A DNA stretch of 64,000 nt, from NCBI GenBank assembly GCA_947471745.1, contig CANJKZ010000174.1, forward strand, positions 1,960,001 to 2,024,000, in the 5' to 3' direction. Within the stretch, counting starts at the first letter, position 1; each line of letters begins with the position of its first letter. The notes below the pieces were generated by a model. It was not told the DNA's origin. It saw only the letters and a program-made list of their open reading frames with translations, and made no database searches. Below are positions 62,905 through 64,000 of the stretch, piece by piece. Position numbers and translations under genes: made by a program. This stretch comes from Closterium sp. Naga37s-1 (Eukaryota > Streptophyta > Zygnematophyceae > Desmidiales > Closteriaceae).

Positions 62905-63106
62905 ATGGATCGAGATCGTAGCGCCGCGTCAGATCCGGGGGACACACCACGAAACGCGAAATGGGCGGAAGAAGTACGGACTTGGTGGCGGAGTCAAGAA
63001 GTGGTAACGCCGCTGACCGGGATGCCAGGAATGACCATGAAGGAAGGAAAAACTGACGGACGGACTGACGGACAGACAGCCTGCAGGGACGCCGAAGAAA
63101 GGCGCG

Positions 63107-64000
63107 ATGGTGGCGAGCGGAATCGCCCAAATACATGAAGCAGGAAGCGGGAATCCTTCACTCCGAGAGTGGCGCTGGAAAGCAACCAATCTGCCAAAAG
63201 TGGAAGTGGCGGAGCGCTATACCGGCATTCCCGGAGTGAGACAGAGTCTGAAGAACTATCTCATGCAGCTAGAAACGGTCCAGTACTGTTGGGAGAGGGA
63301 TGCATACGACCCGGCCGAGTTTTTCCGGAAAATGGTGGGAACCCTCGCAGAAGAAGCAGAGACGTTCGATCGGCTAGTGCAGGATGAAGTCTTAGAAGAA
63401 TTGGCGGGTGGAGAAATCTCCAATCCCATGGCGAGGTTCATCCAGATGCTGCGGAAGGAGTATGTTGGGCAAAATAAGGCCCGAGTGGAGGAGTTCCGGG
63501 AATTCCGGAGGAAGAAGGACGAGTCGCTACTGGCGTACTATTGCAGACTTCGAGAGCTCGCGGAGGATCTGGAGAGTAAAGACGAGCAGCTGCTGGTGAG
63601 AAAATTCGTAAGGGGACTGGAGCTTCGGGGAGTCGTGCGGAGCACCGTGTATGGCATCGGCGCAGATATCACGCTTAAAGAAGTGTATCAATTGACGAAG
63701 AGGACGGGACATGCGCAACACATGTTGGATTTGGAGGATAGCGAAGGTTGGAGCTGGATGAAGACAAGCTGGGCGGCAGCGGTGCCGGAGAGCAATCTTG
63801 TGGGAACCGGACGCATTGACGCTTGGCTCTGCCATATCTGCGGAGAGAACAAATGCCTGAAAATGGATTGCCTGAAGGCTCCAGTATGCGAGCAGTGCGG
63901 CAAACCGGGACATCGGAAAGAAGAATGCTACAGCCGGCCGAGAGAGCAGTTGGGGGTAATGAGAGAGGAGCTACAGGCGGAGGTCAAAAGGCTGCAGCTA
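63107..64000 (+). CDS. Ty3/gypsy gag, partial at the window end
   Basis: Open frame from ATG 63107 (MVASGIAQIHEAGSGNPSLR) through 64000 with no stop. It contains a retrotransposon capsid region (NPMARFIQMLRKEY, EEFREFRRKKDESLLAYYCR, LRELAEDL, FVRGL) and a zinc-binding region: an upstream C..C..C cluster (CHICGENKCLKMDC, about 63832-63873) and a canonical CCHC knuckle CEQCGKPGHRKEEC (about 63889-63930). An upstream ATG frame at 62905 (MDRDRSAASDPGDTPR) in another phase may be the real start lost by a frameshift. Not related to Gypsy-J's knuckle sequence. Confidence 0.8.
   Translation, partial: MVASGIAQIHEAGSGNPSLREWRWKATNLPKVEVAERYTGIPGVRQSLKNYLMQLETVQYCWERDAYDPAEFFRKMVGTLAEEAETFDRLVQDEVLEELAGGEISNPMARFIQMLRKEYVGQNKARVEEFREFRRKKDESLLAYYCRLRELAEDLESKDEQLLVRKFVRGLELRGVVRSTVYGIGADITLKEVYQLTKRTGHAQHMLDLEDSEGWSWMKTSWAAAVPESNLVGTGRIDAWLCHICGENKCLKMDCLKAPVCEQCGKPGHRKEECYSRPREQLGVMREELQAEVKRLQL

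Overview
This is repeat-dominated nuclear DNA from a plant-lineage eukaryote. I see one intact host gene in 64 kb; most of the rest is nested retrotransposon sequence. Spliced GT..AG introns, Ty1/copia and Ty3/gypsy elements primed by initiator tRNA-Met, a chromodomain integrase, plant-type L1 LINEs and high GC fit a streptophyte green alga. A charophyte such as Closterium is my best guess, by inference only. Nothing bacterial is present: no operons, CRISPR arrays or rRNA genes.

Layout. (1) 1-105: end of an LTR seen again at 42893. (2) 331-4769: decayed copia (Copia-1). (3) 4770-5419: minus-strand copia scraps. (4) 5420-8516: 5' half of Copia-2. (5) 8517-21447: a 5'-truncated Ty3/gypsy element split by Copia-3 (12203-20543, TSD CCATC), which is itself split by a LINE (13805-18304) with a 127-bp target duplication. 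(6) 21448-24726: minus-strand copia of another lineage (Copia-K), a gypsy integrase scrap and the tail of Copia-F. (7) 24727-31437: Copia-4, with 130-bp LTRs and TSD GTGAG, inserted in the integrase of Copia-F, which resumes at 31438 and runs to about 35080 on the minus strand. A 375-bp TRIM (34557-34931, TSD TTAGG) sits in the Copia-F LTR. (8) 35114-35801: a non-autonomous hAT element with 8-bp TSD. (9) 36452-39807, minus strand: a five-exon truA-type tRNA pseudouridine synthase gene. (10) 40211-45037: Copia-5, interrupted by a 1175-bp solo LTR (TSD CACCT). (11) 45038-48767: an L1-like LINE on the minus strand. (12) 48768-53793: Copia-6, minus strand. (13) 53794-54613 plus 62172 onward: RNase H and LTR of Copia-M, split by Copia-7 (54614-62171, TSD AAGTC). 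Copia-7 is the youngest element; its LTRs differ at one base and its 1737-codon polyprotein is broken only by a 14-bp deletion. (14) 63107-64000: gag of a further gypsy element running off the window.

Copia-1 to Copia-7 belong to one family with unusually short LTRs (110-132 bp), a GC-rich tandem-repeat leader that differs in every copy, an enlarged C-x13-C-x3-H-x4-C gag zinc knuckle and a hypervariable Gly/Ala/Glu-rich linker between integrase and reverse transcriptase.

The most unusual signals are in the host gene: two of its four introns carry minisatellites whose first unit is the 5' splice site itself, so every repeat unit recreates a potential splice donor. The TRIM is also notable: its 5' LTR, PBS and internal region together form a tRNA-like Pol III A box/B box arrangement, and Copia-3 carries a captured copy of TRIM sequence just behind its own PBS.
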